Notes: generated by a model from the sequence alone, not told the origin. 64,000 nt of DNA from DASRAU01 sp035638075 (GCA_035638075.1 DASRAU010000021.1:146473-210472); one strand, 5' to 3'; positions 8,903 to 17,809 are shown, numbered from the stretch's first letter. Program-made: numbers and translations.

Positions 8903-9133
8903 CTAGACGGTCGCGCCGCGCCGGTTCGTCAGGAGCAGCGCGCCGCCGGCCACCAGCGCCCCGACGCTCAGCCAGAGCGGGATGTTGATGGTCTCGCGGT
9001 CCTTCACGGCGACTTCGAGCGAGCCGACCCTGAAGCCGTGGGTGTCCTTCGTGTAGGTGAAGCTGCCGTAAGCGAGGCCGAGAATCCCGGCCACGATCAG
9101 CACGATGGCGACGAGACGGAGGTCGAATTTCAT
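8903..9133 (-). CDS. Small two-helix membrane protein, DUF3185-like
   Basis: 76 aa: a first membrane helix (LVAIVLIVAGILGLAYGSF), a polar middle with charged KDRET, and a second helix (PLWLSVGALVAGGALLL) ending NRRGATV. The layout fits DUF3185-type proteins of unknown function; the match is by pattern only. It starts 7 bases after the OmpA lipoprotein stop, with its Shine-Dalgarno-like GTGAGG inside that gene, so the two are co-translated. Confidence 0.75.
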   Translation of the reverse strand: MKFDLRLVAIVLIVAGILGLAYGSFTYTKDTHGFRVGSLEVAVKDRETINIPLWLSVGALVAGGALLLTNRRGATV

Positions 9134-9140
9134 GGCCGCC

Positions 9141-9827
9141 TCACTTCGCCTTCGCTTTGAGCAGCAGGTCGACGCGGCGGTTCTTCGCCCGGCCGTCGGT
9201 GCTGGCGTTGTCCGCGATGGGCTGGCCCTCGCCGTAACCCTGCGGCGCCATGCGGGCGGGGTCGATGCCCTTGCCGGTGAGATAGGCGACGACCGACTGG
9301 GCGCGCCGCTCCGACAGCGCCTGGTTGTGCTCCTCGGTGCCGGTGGAGTCGGTGTGCCCCTGCACGATGATGGCGGTCTTCTTGTACTCCTGAAAGACCT
9401 GCGCCGCGTCGTCGAGCGAGCCCTGCGCCTGCGGCTTGACGATGGCCGAGTCCACGTCGAACAGCACGTCCGACTGGAAGTGGACGAGCAGCGTGTCGTC
9501 GCTCACCCGCTCCACCGTCGTGCCGGGGATGTGCCCGAGCTTGTCCTCCTGGTGATCCATGTAGGCGCCGACGCCGGCGCCGATGCCGGCGCCGATCGCC
9601 GCGCCCTCGAGAATGTGGTCCGCCTTGCGCGAGCCGGTGATGGCGGCGATCGCCGCGCCGGCGGCGGCGCCGATGCCGGCTCCCTTGGCCGTCTTGTCCT
9701 TCTTGGTCACTTTCGTTTCATCGGGCGGCGGGGCGCTCGCCGTCTTGGTCGAGGCGCAGCCCGCCTGCACGATCGTGAGAAGCGCGATGAGGCCGGCCGC
9801 CGCGCGGCCGATGCGGGTCGTGGTCAT
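9141..9827 (-). CDS. OmpA-family lipoprotein with glycine zipper
   Basis: 228 aa. A signal peptide ends at AGC, so lipidation is likely, although Gln at -3 is unusual for a lipobox. A glycine zipper follows (GAGIGAAAGAAIAAITG and AAIGAGIGAGVGAYMD, about 45-90), then a C-terminal OmpA peptidoglycan-binding domain (about 105-225) with VQGHTDSTGTEEHNQALSERRAQSV and GRAKNRRV. It should tether the outer membrane to peptidoglycan. The ATG at 9827 follows GGAGG by five bases; an in-frame GTG at 9839 is less likely. A sigma-54-type element lies 46 bases upstream. Confidence 0.9.
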   Translation of the reverse strand: MTTTRIGRAAAGLIALLTIVQAGCASTKTASAPPPDETKVTKKDKTAKGAGIGAAAGAAIAAITGSRKADHILEGAAIGAGIGAGVGAYMDHQEDKLGHIPGTTVERVSDDTLLVHFQSDVLFDVDSAIVKPQAQGSLDDAAQVFQEYKKTAIIVQGHTDSTGTEEHNQALSERRAQSVVAYLTGKGIDPARMAPQGYGEGQPIADNASTDGRAKNRRVDLLLKAKAK

Positions 9828-9872
9828 CGTTTCCTCCACAGTTGTGTGGTTTCCGGTACGCCCCGCCCTTCA

Positions 9873-9888
9873 TGCAAGCGAAGGGCCG
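9873..9888 (-). promoter_or_regulatory. Putative sigma-54 promoter for the OmpA lipoprotein operon
   Basis: Read on the minus strand the site is CGGCCCTTCGCTTGCA, with GG, exactly ten bases, then GC, and TTGCA at -12. The predicted transcript start is near 9862, about 35 bases before the ATG. The TCGCTTGC part matches the element before the LPATAS gene at 24350. Confidence 0.55.
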
Positions 9889-10009
9889 TGAGGTGGACAC
9901 CCGAGCCACCGGGCGCCCGGCTTCGCGATTATCCGACGGGACGCTCAGGGAGATCCCGGAACCGGGCGCGGTGTTCGAGGGTGGCGGCGGAACCGGACGG
10001 AGTGTACGC

Positions 10010-10162
10010 CTACCCTCGGCGCTTGAAGAACTGCACCTGGCGCTCGCGCTTGACGGCCCCGGCCCGGGTGCGGAAGGTGCCGAGGTTGCGGCGTTTCCCG
10101 GTGCGCGGGTCCTTCTTGCGGGAAGAGAGGCGATACCCTCCGGAGCGCAGCTTCCGGATCAT
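10010..10162 (-). CDS. Small conserved basic protein coupled to ligD
   Basis: A 50-aa protein, MIRKLRSGGYRLSSRKKD through the motif GKRRNLGTF to VQFFKRRG. Its ATG overlaps the LigD stop as ATGA (10159-10162), which argues for translational coupling. The composition and the SRKK-GKRRNLGTF pattern recall short uncharacterised proteins annotated beside NHEJ genes; I do not know a function. The placement suggests a DNA-binding accessory or a co-regulated small basic protein, which is inference. Confidence 0.75.
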   Translation of the reverse strand: MIRKLRSGGYRLSSRKKDPRTGKRRNLGTFRTRAGAVKRERQVQFFKRRG

Positions 10163-12750
10163 CGGGCCCTCCTGGGCGCGCCGGTGAGGCCGACGGCGCT
10201 CTTCATCTCCGCGGTGATGGTCTGGCGGCACGCGGCGAAGCCGGGCCACGGATCCGGCAGGTCCAGCCGCCCGGCGGCGTTCTTCACGGTCCAGGCGTCC
10301 GGCCGCAGCGACAGGTCCAGCTCCTCCCAGGCGAGCGGCATCGACACGGGCGCGCCCGGACGGGCGCGCGTCGACCACGCCGCGACCGCGGTCGCGCCGC
10401 GTCCGTTGCGCAGGTAGTCGATGAAGATGCGTCCGCGCCTCTGGGCCTTGAGGAGATTGACGGTGTATTTCGCCGGCTCGCGGGTGGCGATGTCCGCCGA
10501 CAGGGCGCGGCTGAACGCCTTCACCTCGTCCCAGTCCTGGCGCCGGCCGAGCGGGACGCAGACGTGCATGCCCTTCCCGCCGGTGGTCTTCAGCCACGAG
10601 CGCAGCCCCAGCTCGTCGAGGCGCGCGCGCAGCGCCAGGCAGCCTTCGACGACCCGCTTCCACGGAAGCCCGACGTCGGGATCGACATCGAAGATCATCA
10701 GGTCCGGGTGCTCGACGCGCGCGGCCCGCGAGCCCCAGACGTGCAGCTCGAGCACGCCGAGCTGCACGAGCGCCAGCAGGCCTTCGGCGGACGCGGCGTA
10801 GAAGTACGCACCGCGCGTCTTCTCGGTCTGCGGATCGTCGAGCGAGATCGGGCGCAGGCCGCGCGGCAGCGGCGGCTCGAGGTGCTTCCCCCAGAAGCAG
10901 AATTTCCCCAGGCCGTCCGGACAGCGGTACACGGTGAGCGGACGGTCCTTGATGTACGGCACGATGCGCTCCCGCACCGCCAGGTAGTACTCGACCAGCC
11001 CGCGTTTCGTGATGCCGTCCTGCGGATAGAGCACTTTGTCCGGATTGGTCAGCGTCAGTCCCGGCGGCAGGCCAGCCGGCGCGACCGCGCGGGTCGCCGG
11101 CACGCGCCGCACCGCCTGTCCGCGCGGCGTCGCGGCCCGGGTGGGACGCAGCTCGGTGCCGGCCGCCTCGCCTGCGGTCTCTGCCGGCGTCTTGTCGGCG
11201 CGCAGTCCGCGGAACGTCGGATGCCGCAGGATGCCGTCGCGCGTCTTCTCGGTGAAGGCGACATCGGCGACGAGCGACGGCCGCACCCAGTGGACTCCGC
11301 GCGCCGCGGCGCCGCGGGGAACCGGATCGATGGCAGGCTTCGCGACCGCCAGGCTCTTCAGTCGCGGCGCCAGGTCGCGCAGCAGGCGATCGTTGAAGCC
11401 GGTGCCGACGCGGCCGACGTGGACGATGTGGCCGTTCTCCGCCTGGCCGAGGACGAGCGAGCCGAAGCCGTGGCGGCTGCCGCGCGGATCGGTGTAGCCG
11501 ACGATGGCGAACTCGCGCGTCTGCAGGCACTTGATCTTCACCCAGTCGGCGCCGCGCCCGCCCCGGTAGGGGCTGCGGGCGCGCTTGGCGAGGGTGCCTT
11601 CGAGTCCCGATCGGCAGGCCCGGGCGAAGAACGCCGGGCCGCGCCCTTCGACATGATCGGAGTAGCGGATCGGTCCGCCGTTCCCCGCGTCGCGCAGCAG
11701 CGACTGCAGGGCGCGCTTGCGCAGGAGGAGCGGGACGGCGCGCAGGTCGGAGCCTTCGAGAAAGGGGACATCGAAGACGAAGTACACCAGGTCCCTGGCG
11801 CGCCGCTCGTCCCCGAGGGCGTTCTGCAATTCGCCGAAGCTGCTGACCCCATTCTTCCCGAGCACGACGACTTCGCCGTCGAGCCAGGCGGAGCGCACCG
11901 GCAGCCGCGTGGCGGCCGCGGCGATGGGCGCGAACGCCGCGGTCCAGTCGTTGCCGCGGCGCGTGAAGAGCCGCGCCTTTCCCGCGTCGATGCGGCAGAG
12001 GGCGCGGTAGCCGTCGAACTTGATCTCGTGCAGCCAGTCGGAGCCCGCGGGCGCCTCGTCGACCAGGGTGGCCAGCTCCGGCTCGAGCCGTGCCGGCAGC
12101 GACGCCTTCCGGGCCCCCGGGAGATCGGCGGCCGGTGGGGCGGCGGACGCCGACCCGCGCCGCCCGGAACGACGATGGAACGACGGCCCGATCTCCTCGA
12201 CGGTGCGATCGCTCACGACGCTTCTCGGCAGCTCGTCGACGATGTCGACCGGCGCGCCGGGGCGGGCCGCCTCGTCATCGTGCTTGATCAGCAGCCACTG
12301 CTCCTTGTTCCCCTGGCGCTGCTTCGTCCGGACGAGCACCCACGAGCCCTGCAGCTTCTCGCCGTCCAGCCGGAACTTGAGCGATCCACGGAGGTAGGCG
12401 GCGCGCGCATCACCCTCGGGGGTCCAGGTGCCGCGGTCCCAGATGATCACCGGCCCGCCGCCGTACTCGCCCTTCGGAATCACCCCTTCGAAGCGGTTGT
12501 ATTCGATCGGGTGATCCTCGACGTGCACCGCGAGGCGGCGCACCTTGGGGTCGAGGCTCGGCCCTTTCGGGATGGCCCACGATTTCATGACACCGTCGAG
12601 CTCGAGACGGAAATCGAAGTGCAGGCGGGTCGCATCGTGCTTCTGGATGACGTAGGCGAGTCCGCCGCGCCGCCGGCGCGGGCGCGGCCGGCCGCGCGGC
12701 TCGGGCGTGCGTGCGAAGCGGCGCTTGCGTCGGTAGGTGCGGAGCGCCAC
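10159..12750 (-). CDS. ligD: Multifunctional ATP-dependent DNA ligase LigD (PE-LIG-POL)
   Basis: 863 aa, end-joining ligase of bacterial NHEJ. The domain order is 3'-phosphoesterase (about 30-175; HDATRLHFDFRLE and the HVEDHP segment), ligase (about 215-520; catalytic Lys244 in EIKFDGYR) and primase/polymerase (about 560-850; metal-binding DVDP at 688-691, TTGGKGMHV). PE first and POL last is the Pseudomonas arrangement rather than the mycobacterial one. It starts with GTG six bases after the Ku stop and overlaps the next small ORF, so ku-ligD-small ORF is one operon. The N-terminus is very Arg-rich (residues 6-29). Confidence 0.96.
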   Translation of the reverse strand: MALRTYRRKRRFARTPEPRGRPRPRRRRGGLAYVIQKHDATRLHFDFRLELDGVMKSWAIPKGPSLDPKVRRLAVHVEDHPIEYNRFEGVIPKGEYGGGPVIIWDRGTWTPEGDARAAYLRGSLKFRLDGEKLQGSWVLVRTKQRQGNKEQWLLIKHDDEAARPGAPVDIVDELPRSVVSDRTVEEIGPSFHRRSGRRGSASAAPPAADLPGARKASLPARLEPELATLVDEAPAGSDWLHEIKFDGYRALCRIDAGKARLFTRRGNDWTAAFAPIAAAATRLPVRSAWLDGEVVVLGKNGVSSFGELQNALGDERRARDLVYFVFDVPFLEGSDLRAVPLLLRKRALQSLLRDAGNGGPIRYSDHVEGRGPAFFARACRSGLEGTLAKRARSPYRGGRGADWVKIKCLQTREFAIVGYTDPRGSRHGFGSLVLGQAENGHIVHVGRVGTGFNDRLLRDLAPRLKSLAVAKPAIDPVPRGAAARGVHWVRPSLVADVAFTEKTRDGILRHPTFRGLRADKTPAETAGEAAGTELRPTRAATPRGQAVRRVPATRAVAPAGLPPGLTLTNPDKVLYPQDGITKRGLVEYYLAVRERIVPYIKDRPLTVYRCPDGLGKFCFWGKHLEPPLPRGLRPISLDDPQTEKTRGAYFYAASAEGLLALVQLGVLELHVWGSRAARVEHPDLMIFDVDPDVGLPWKRVVEGCLALRARLDELGLRSWLKTTGGKGMHVCVPLGRRQDWDEVKAFSRALSADIATREPAKYTVNLLKAQRRGRIFIDYLRNGRGATAVAAWSTRARPGAPVSMPLAWEELDLSLRPDAWTVKNAAGRLDLPDPWPGFAACRQTITAEMKSAVGLTGAPRRAR

Positions 12751-12756
12751 GGCGCC

Positions 12757-13659
12757 TCAGTGCGCGTGGCGCCGTCGCGACGCCGCCGCGTGATGCCCGG
12801 AGCCTCGGGCCGGAGCATGGGCCCGCGTCGTGCGGTGTTGGTGCCCGCCGCGGCCCGGAGCGCGGCCCCGGCCGCCCGCCTCGAGGCTCCTCTTGAGGAG
12901 CGGCATCAGGTCCACGACCCTGCCGCCGCGCTTCGGCGCCGGGGGCTCGTTCTCGTCGATCTCGCTGGTCTTTCCGGAGGCGATCCGCTTCTTGATCAGG
13001 GCCATCAGGTCGTCGGTGAAAGTGTCCTTGTAACGGCGCGGATCCCAGTCCACCTCCATGCCCTTCACCAGCTGCGTCGCCATGTCGGCTTCCTGTTTCG
13101 TGACCCGCGCCTTGCGATCGTCCGGGACCTCGAGCCCTTTCGTCGTGCGCAGCTCGTGGTCCCAGCGCAGCAGTTCGAGGACGAGCACGCCGTCCCGCTC
13201 GAGGAGCGCCGCCAGGTGCTGCTTCGAGCGGATGACGACGGTCGCCAGGCCCACCCGGCCGGTCCGCCGCAGCGTCTCGCGCAGCAGCGCGTAGGCCTTG
13301 GCGCCCCCCGGCCCCGGCTCCACGTAGTACGGGCGTTCGAAGTACAGCGGCGAGATCCTGTCCGCCTCGACGAACCCGACGATGTCGATCGTCCGGGTCG
13401 CCTCGACGTTGGCGCGCTTGATGTCCTGGTCGGTGACGACGACGAAGCGGCCGCGCTCGTACTCGTAGCCGCGGACGATCTGCTCCCACGGCACTTCCTC
13501 GTCGGTCTTCTTGTTGACGCGCTTGATGCCGACGGGGTTGAGGTCGCGGCGGTCGAGCTGGTGGAACGACAGCTCGTCCGGGCTCTCGGCGCTGACCAGC
13601 GCGACGGGGATGCTGACCAGGCCGAAACTGATGCTTCCTGTCCAGAAGGCGCGTGGCAT
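12757..13659 (-). CDS. ku: Non-homologous end joining protein Ku
   Basis: 300 aa. It begins MPRAFWTGSISFGLVSIPV, the hallmark N-terminus of bacterial Ku, and keeps the family core through RTIDIVGFVEADRISPLYFERPYYV, RTGRVGLATVVIRSKQHL and the TDDLMALIKKRIASGK bridge. It forms the homodimeric ring on double-strand ends and recruits LigD, encoded next in the operon. The tail from about residue 255 is a basic, His- and Gly-rich extension (GRGGHQHRTTRAHAPARGSG), of the kind that modulates DNA threading in longer Ku proteins. The gene is divergent from the Arg-rich protein at 13831. Confidence 0.97.
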   Translation of the reverse strand: MPRAFWTGSISFGLVSIPVALVSAESPDELSFHQLDRRDLNPVGIKRVNKKTDEEVPWEQIVRGYEYERGRFVVVTDQDIKRANVEATRTIDIVGFVEADRISPLYFERPYYVEPGPGGAKAYALLRETLRRTGRVGLATVVIRSKQHLAALLERDGVLVLELLRWDHELRTTKGLEVPDDRKARVTKQEADMATQLVKGMEVDWDPRRYKDTFTDDLMALIKKRIASGKTSEIDENEPPAPKRGGRVVDLMPLLKRSLEAGGRGRAPGRGGHQHRTTRAHAPARGSGHHAAASRRRHAH

Positions 13660-13761
13660 GTGTGGCCTCGATGATCGCGTTTCGAGAATACGCCGCGCGT
13701 GGTGGAGCGGCAATGCCGCGCGCGCGCTTCGCGGCGAGGTCGCGTTCGATCGACGGCTCCG

Positions 13762-13777
13762 TGGCAGGGGATTTGCG
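13762..13777 (+). promoter_or_regulatory. Putative sigma-54 promoter for the Arg-rich protein
   Basis: TGGCAGGGGATTTGCG has GG at 13763-13764, ten bases, then GC at 13775-13776. The predicted start near 13788 leaves a leader of about 43 bases before the strong Shine-Dalgarno of the gene at 13831. Confidence 0.55.
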
Positions 13778-13830
13778 ATCCTCCGTGCAGGATGCAATCG
13801 AAAAGCATCCGTATTCCAAGGAGGAACGCT

Positions 13831-14355
13831 ATGAGGAATCGTATGAGTCGCAGTTCCACCGGACGTGTCTCGGCAGGTGGCCGTCGCTCCGCGGGCCGCC
13901 GTCGTGGCGGCAACCGCCGCACCGGTGGGCGTGGCCGCAGCATGGGCGCCCGGCGTGCCGGCAGCCGTCGCATGGGCACGCGGTCCCGCAGCCGCCGCAA
14001 CCAGCCCCGCGGCGCCAACGGACGGTTCACCAGCCGCGGCCGCGGCGGCCGTCGCAGCGGTCGCCGCTCCTCGAGCCGGTCGGCCGGGCGTTCGTCCAGC
14101 CGTCCCCGCGGCCGTTCCGGAAGGCGCTCCCGGGGCGGCCGGCGCTACGGGCCGGGCGCCAGCCGCATGGTGGAAAGCGCGATGCGGCGCCGTAAGCGCG
14201 GCACTCTGAAGAGCGGCCGCGGAGGCCGCGGAGGCCGCGTGACCAATCCGAGGCAGGCCATCGCGATCGGATTGTCCGAGGCGCGCGACAAGGGGGACAA
14301 GGTTCCACCGCCCCCGCGCGGCAGCGGCTCCCACGAGAGCAGCGCCTCGAGCTAG
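13831..14355 (+). CDS. Arg/Gly/Ser-rich basic protein with DUF6496-like C-terminus
   Basis: 174 aa. Residues 1-110 are almost only Arg, Gly and Ser with few Lys, like a histone-tail or RGG sequence. From about 113 the chain reads SRMVESAMRRRKRGTLKSG, then VTNPRQAIAIGLSEARDKG, which matches the DUF6496 core seen in small bacterial nucleoid-type proteins. DNA or RNA binding is inferred from composition. The start follows AAGGAGGAACGCT, an excellent ribosome binding site. It is divergent from ku-ligD and has a sigma-54-type promoter, so the intergenic region may couple DNA packaging and end joining in dormant cells; that is speculation. Confidence 0.85.
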   Translation: MRNRMSRSSTGRVSAGGRRSAGRRRGGNRRTGGRGRSMGARRAGSRRMGTRSRSRRNQPRGANGRFTSRGRGGRRSGRRSSSRSAGRSSSRPRGRSGRRSRGGRRYGPGASRMVESAMRRRKRGTLKSGRGGRGGRVTNPRQAIAIGLSEARDKGDKVPPPPRGSGSHESSASS

Positions 14356-14368
14356 TTCGACCGGCAGG

Positions 14369-14400
14369 ACCGGGGCGGGGCCCTGCGGGGCCCCGCCGGT
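14369..14400 (+). terminator. GC-rich hairpin after the Arg-rich gene
   Basis: ACCGG...CGGGGCCC pairs with GGGCCCCGCCGGT, about 13 base pairs with a two-base bulge, between the Arg-rich gene and the M48 gene. No T-tract follows, so it is either a Rho-assisted terminator or a transcript-stabilising hairpin. Confidence 0.4.
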
Positions 14401-14439
14401 CCCGTGTCCGACACCGACAGGCAGGAAGGAGAGACTCCG

Positions 14440-15507
14440 ATGCGACCCGCAAGAACCCTCGTCATCACCGCGTTCTGCGCGGCCCTGGCCATCCCGTCCG
14501 GCGCCGCCGCGAAGGACAAGTGGGACGGTTACCTGGACTTCAAGAAGCCGACCTACCTCATCGTCGACGGACAGCGGATGGAGGTGACCGGCAAGACCCG
14601 GGTGTCGGCCGGCAAGGTGAAGCGCGCCATGGACATCCCGCTCGGCTGGCACATCAAGGCCCAGGGAAACCGCGCCAAGGACGGCACCATCGTGGCCACG
14701 AAGATCCAGGCCGAGAAGAACGGCTCGGAGTTCATGGAAGGCGAAGTCATGCAGGCCACCAACGAGGAAGAGAAGAAGTACGTGCAGCAGAAGAAGGTGT
14801 CGGACACGGGACCCAACGGAGAGGAGAAGGTGATCGGGAAGCTCATCGACAGCGGTCCCGACGTCGATCGCTGCCGCCGGATCGTCATGCGGCTGCTCCC
14901 CGCCTACATCCCGAAAGACCAGGTGCGCGTCTACGTGGTGGACAATAACGCGTGGAACGCCATGGCCATGGCGAATTTCTCGGTCTACGTTTTCAAGGGG
15001 CTCCTTCCGGACCTGGATGACGACGAGCTGGCGATCGTGCTCGGGCACGAGCTGACGCACGCCACCTACGAGCACAGCCGCCGCCAGGCGAAGGGAGGCG
15101 TGATCCAGGGCATCGCCGGGGTCGTCGGCACCATCGCCGCCCAGCAGATCGGCAACGAGGGCGGCCGGGTCGCCGCCGCCGGCGCGACCGCCCTGGGCGT
15201 GACCACCGTCGGCAACGTCTACAGCCGCGATTACGAAGACCAGGCCGACCGCGTCGGATTGCGTTATGTCTACGAGGCCGGCTACGACGAGACCAAGGCG
15301 CCGGCGCTCTGGAAACGCTTCGCCGAGAAGTACGGCGACGGGAACAAGGTCACCAACTTCTTCTTCGGCGACCACTCCCTGGCGCTCGAGCGTGCGAAAA
15401 ACCTCCAGACGGAGATCGCCCGCAACTACAGCGACCCGGCCAAGGATCCGCCGACCTCCGAAGGCGTCGCGAGCCTCGGCCCTGCGAACACCGGAACGGG
15501 CTCCTGA
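14440..15507 (+). CDS. Secreted M48-family metalloprotease
   Basis: 355 aa with a signal peptide (MRPARTLVITAFCAALAIPSGAAA). A beta-rich segment at 25-105 resembles a small OB-like domain. The M48 catalytic domain has the zinc motif HELTH (203-207) and the third ligand Glu266 in SRDYEDQADRVG, followed by the YVYEAGYDE segment usual in M48 lipoprotein/BepA-like proteases. It probably acts in periplasmic quality control. The ATG at 14440 follows AGGAAGGAG; the open frame upstream has no site. It converges with the peroxidase-like gene, separated by a hairpin over its stop codon. Confidence 0.9.
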   Translation: MRPARTLVITAFCAALAIPSGAAAKDKWDGYLDFKKPTYLIVDGQRMEVTGKTRVSAGKVKRAMDIPLGWHIKAQGNRAKDGTIVATKIQAEKNGSEFMEGEVMQATNEEEKKYVQQKKVSDTGPNGEEKVIGKLIDSGPDVDRCRRIVMRLLPAYIPKDQVRVYVVDNNAWNAMAMANFSVYVFKGLLPDLDDDELAIVLGHELTHATYEHSRRQAKGGVIQGIAGVVGTIAAQQIGNEGGRVAAAGATALGVTTVGNVYSRDYEDQADRVGLRYVYEAGYDETKAPALWKRFAEKYGDGNKVTNFFFGDHSLALERAKNLQTEIARNYSDPAKDPPTSEGVASLGPANTGTGS

Positions 15508-15519
15508 AGCCCGTTCCGG
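15491..15519. terminator. Perfect hairpin spanning the M48 stop codon
   Basis: CCGGAACGGGCT and AGCCCGTTCCGG form a perfect 12-bp stem with loop CCTGA that contains the stop codon. It lies between convergent genes and lacks a T-tract on either strand, so its terminator activity is uncertain. Confidence 0.45.
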
Positions 15520-15534
15520 CCGGCGAAGTGCAGG

Positions 15535-16860
15535 CTAGAGCGACTTCAGGTACTCGACGAGATCGCGCCGCTCCTGATCGTTGAGGGTCAGGCCGCGCGT
15601 CGTCACGTAGTGGCTCACGACCGCCTCGAGAGTCGGGAAGCGGCCGTCGTGATAGAAGCCGCCCTTCGTGTGCGTCCACAATCCCTTCAAAGGCGAAGTC
15701 CGGTAACGACCGTCGGGCGACCGCGACGCCTGGAAGTCGTCGATGTGGATCTCCTCCGCCGTGTGCATGTTCCAGCCGGGCTCGGTGAACAGCGGCGGAA
15801 CGTGGCAGGTGGCGCAGGTGCCCGGGCCATTGAAGACCGCGCGGCCCCGCTGGGCCGCGGCGGCGTCGTAGGAGCCGGCGGGCGCCGGCGGCGCCGGGAT
15901 GGCGAGCTGGTAGAAGTGCAGAGCCGCCAGCTTCGGCGTGATGCGATCGACGGGATTGCGGACATCCGCGAAGCCGGCGCGCGCCGCGATGGGGAACTTG
16001 ACCGGATCGTTCAGCCGCGGGTCGTAGAAAGTCCCCAGGCCGTGCATCTCGAGATGGGCCACGAAGGCGTTCCAGTAGGTCACCGATCCCCAGCCGGTCC
16101 ACGTGTGCAGGTTGACGCCGGCCAGCCCGAACGCCGGCGGCAGGAGGGTCGCGGCGGACTTGCCATCGGGGCGGAACGCCTTGCCGTCGAGGACGAGCTC
16201 GGCGTCGAACTTGCCGGGCCCCCAGCTGTTCAGGACCGTCCGCACCGTGGCCTGGTCGACGTTTAGCAGGTTCGCGAAGGCGGAGAGGTCGGGCGCCAGC
16301 GCGACGATCGCGCCGACGTTCAGGTCGCGGTTGGCCCAGCCGTCGAGCCGGTGGCCGATCCCCGGGGCGAACGAGTTGTCCACCGTCGAGTGGCACAGGG
16401 CGCACTGGATGCCCATGGATCTCAGCCGCCCGGACTGGTCGAAGAACCCGGTCACGCCGACGACCGCGTTCGCTTTCAGCAGCGCCATCGTCGACGCTGG
16501 AGAATCGAGCGGCACCTGCCCCTTGCGCAGCGATTCGATCAGCGGCTGGGGCAGGGCGTCGATATCGACCTTCAACCCCACCGCGAGCGCCGTGCGGGGG
16601 GACACGCCCGGACCGACGCCGCCGAGATCGGCGCCGGCGATCGCCTCGTGCAGCCTCAGTGTCTGGCCCCAGAACGCCTCGTCGCCGAACGTGTCGAACC
16701 GGAAGGTGCGTTGTCCTTCCACCATCATCTGGGTTGCGTTGTCGGTCGTCGTTGCATCGATCCTGCGCACGTCCTTCTTGTCACCGGCGGTCACGACGAG
16801 ACCCGCGCACACCAGCACCAGCGCGGCCGTCGTGCCCGCACGGACTCCTTTCAAGGTCAT
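15535..16860 (-). CDS. Di-haem cytochrome c peroxidase-like protein
   Basis: 441 aa, secreted (signal peptide in residues 1-25). There are two c-type haem sites, CALCH (153-157) and CATCH (349-353), each in a cytochrome domain, in the arrangement of the MauG/CcpA-like di-haem family. The conserved FFHDGRF-type segment appears as GGFYHDGRFPTL near the C-terminus, and LNDQERRDLVEYLKSL is the usual terminal helix. It may reduce peroxide or oxidise an organic or thiol substrate in the periplasm; the substrate is not determinable. The ATG at 16860 follows GGAGG. It is divergent from the ECF sigma factor. Confidence 0.88.
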   Translation of the reverse strand: MTLKGVRAGTTAALVLVCAGLVVTAGDKKDVRRIDATTTDNATQMMVEGQRTFRFDTFGDEAFWGQTLRLHEAIAGADLGGVGPGVSPRTALAVGLKVDIDALPQPLIESLRKGQVPLDSPASTMALLKANAVVGVTGFFDQSGRLRSMGIQCALCHSTVDNSFAPGIGHRLDGWANRDLNVGAIVALAPDLSAFANLLNVDQATVRTVLNSWGPGKFDAELVLDGKAFRPDGKSAATLLPPAFGLAGVNLHTWTGWGSVTYWNAFVAHLEMHGLGTFYDPRLNDPVKFPIAARAGFADVRNPVDRITPKLAALHFYQLAIPAPPAPAGSYDAAAAQRGRAVFNGPGTCATCHVPPLFTEPGWNMHTAEEIHIDDFQASRSPDGRYRTSPLKGLWTHTKGGFYHDGRFPTLEAVVSHYVTTRGLTLNDQERRDLVEYLKSL

Positions 16861-17003
16861 GTGACCTCCGTCACGGAAGAATGGACTGCGTTCACACGGA
16901 TAGAGTCAGGGACGGACCCGGCGTGACTACCGATTTCTCCGGAGAGATGACCGCGCGACCCGTCGATACAATGCGCGCGCACTCGGAAACTACGGAGGAC
17001 GTC

Positions 17004-17663
17004 ATGCCGACACCGCCGCCCGATCCCACCGCAGCGCTCACCGACGAAGACATCGTCGACCGGGTGCGCGCCGGCCACACGGCCCTGTTCGAAGTCCTGA
17101 TGCGCCGCTACAACCAGCGGCTCTACCGCATCGCGCGCGCCATCCTGCACAGCGACGCCGAGGTCGAGGACGTGATGCAGGAGACCTACCTGCGCGCCTT
17201 CGCGCACCTCGACCAGTTCGCCGGCCGGGCGCGCTTCGCGACGTGGCTGACCCGCATCGCGGTGAACGAGGCGGCGGCCCGTGCCCGGCGCGCGCCGATC
17301 CCGGTCGGCATCCCGCTGGTCTACGAAATCGAGCCGCAGCCCTCCGAAGAGACCCCGGAGCAGGGCGCCGTGCGGGGCGAGGCGCAGGCGCTCCTCGACC
17401 GGGCGATCGAGGCCCTGTCCCCCGACGACCGGGCGGTCTTCGTGCTGCGCGAAGTCGAGGAGCTCAGCACCACGGAGACGGCCGAAGCGCTCGGAATGAA
17501 CGAGGCGGTGGTCCGGATGCGCCTCTTCCGGGCGCGCACCCGGCTGCGCCTGAACCTGCACCGCCGGACGGGGGCGACCACCTCCGGCGCCTTCCGCCTG
17601 CATCTCTCCATCTGCGACCGGGTCGTCCGGGGCGTCCTGCCGCGCCTCCTGCCGGGCGCCTGA
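17004..17663 (+). CDS. ECF-type RNA polymerase sigma factor
   Basis: 219 aa. Region 2 spans about 25-95 (RYNQRLYRIARAIL, DVMQETYLRAFAHLDQF, RFATWLTRIAVNEA) and region 4 about 140-195 (LSPDDRAVFVLREVEELSTTETAEALGMNEAVV, a helix-turn-helix, then RLFRARTRLR). The last 30 residues, with HLSICDRVVRGVLPRLL, resemble the short tail of RpoE-like ECFs. No anti-sigma gene is adjacent; the next gene is a permease and the divergent gene is the di-haem protein. The ATG at 17004 follows ACGGAGGACGTC. Confidence 0.93.
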   Translation: MPTPPPDPTAALTDEDIVDRVRAGHTALFEVLMRRYNQRLYRIARAILHSDAEVEDVMQETYLRAFAHLDQFAGRARFATWLTRIAVNEAAARARRAPIPVGIPLVYEIEPQPSEETPEQGAVRGEAQALLDRAIEALSPDDRAVFVLREVEELSTTETAEALGMNEAVVRMRLFRARTRLRLNLHRRTGATTSGAFRLHLSICDRVVRGVLPRLLPGA

Positions 17664-17809
17664 CCCCGGCCGCCGGCCTCGGACCTCATCTCGCGGCCCA
17701 GGCAGGCGATCCCGTCGGCACGGTGCCGGCTCCCTTTCCTCCATTCGGCTGAAAAACCCGGGAACGCCGGTTCCGGGGCTTCCGTATGCTTCGACCGGAG
17801 GCCGTGGAC

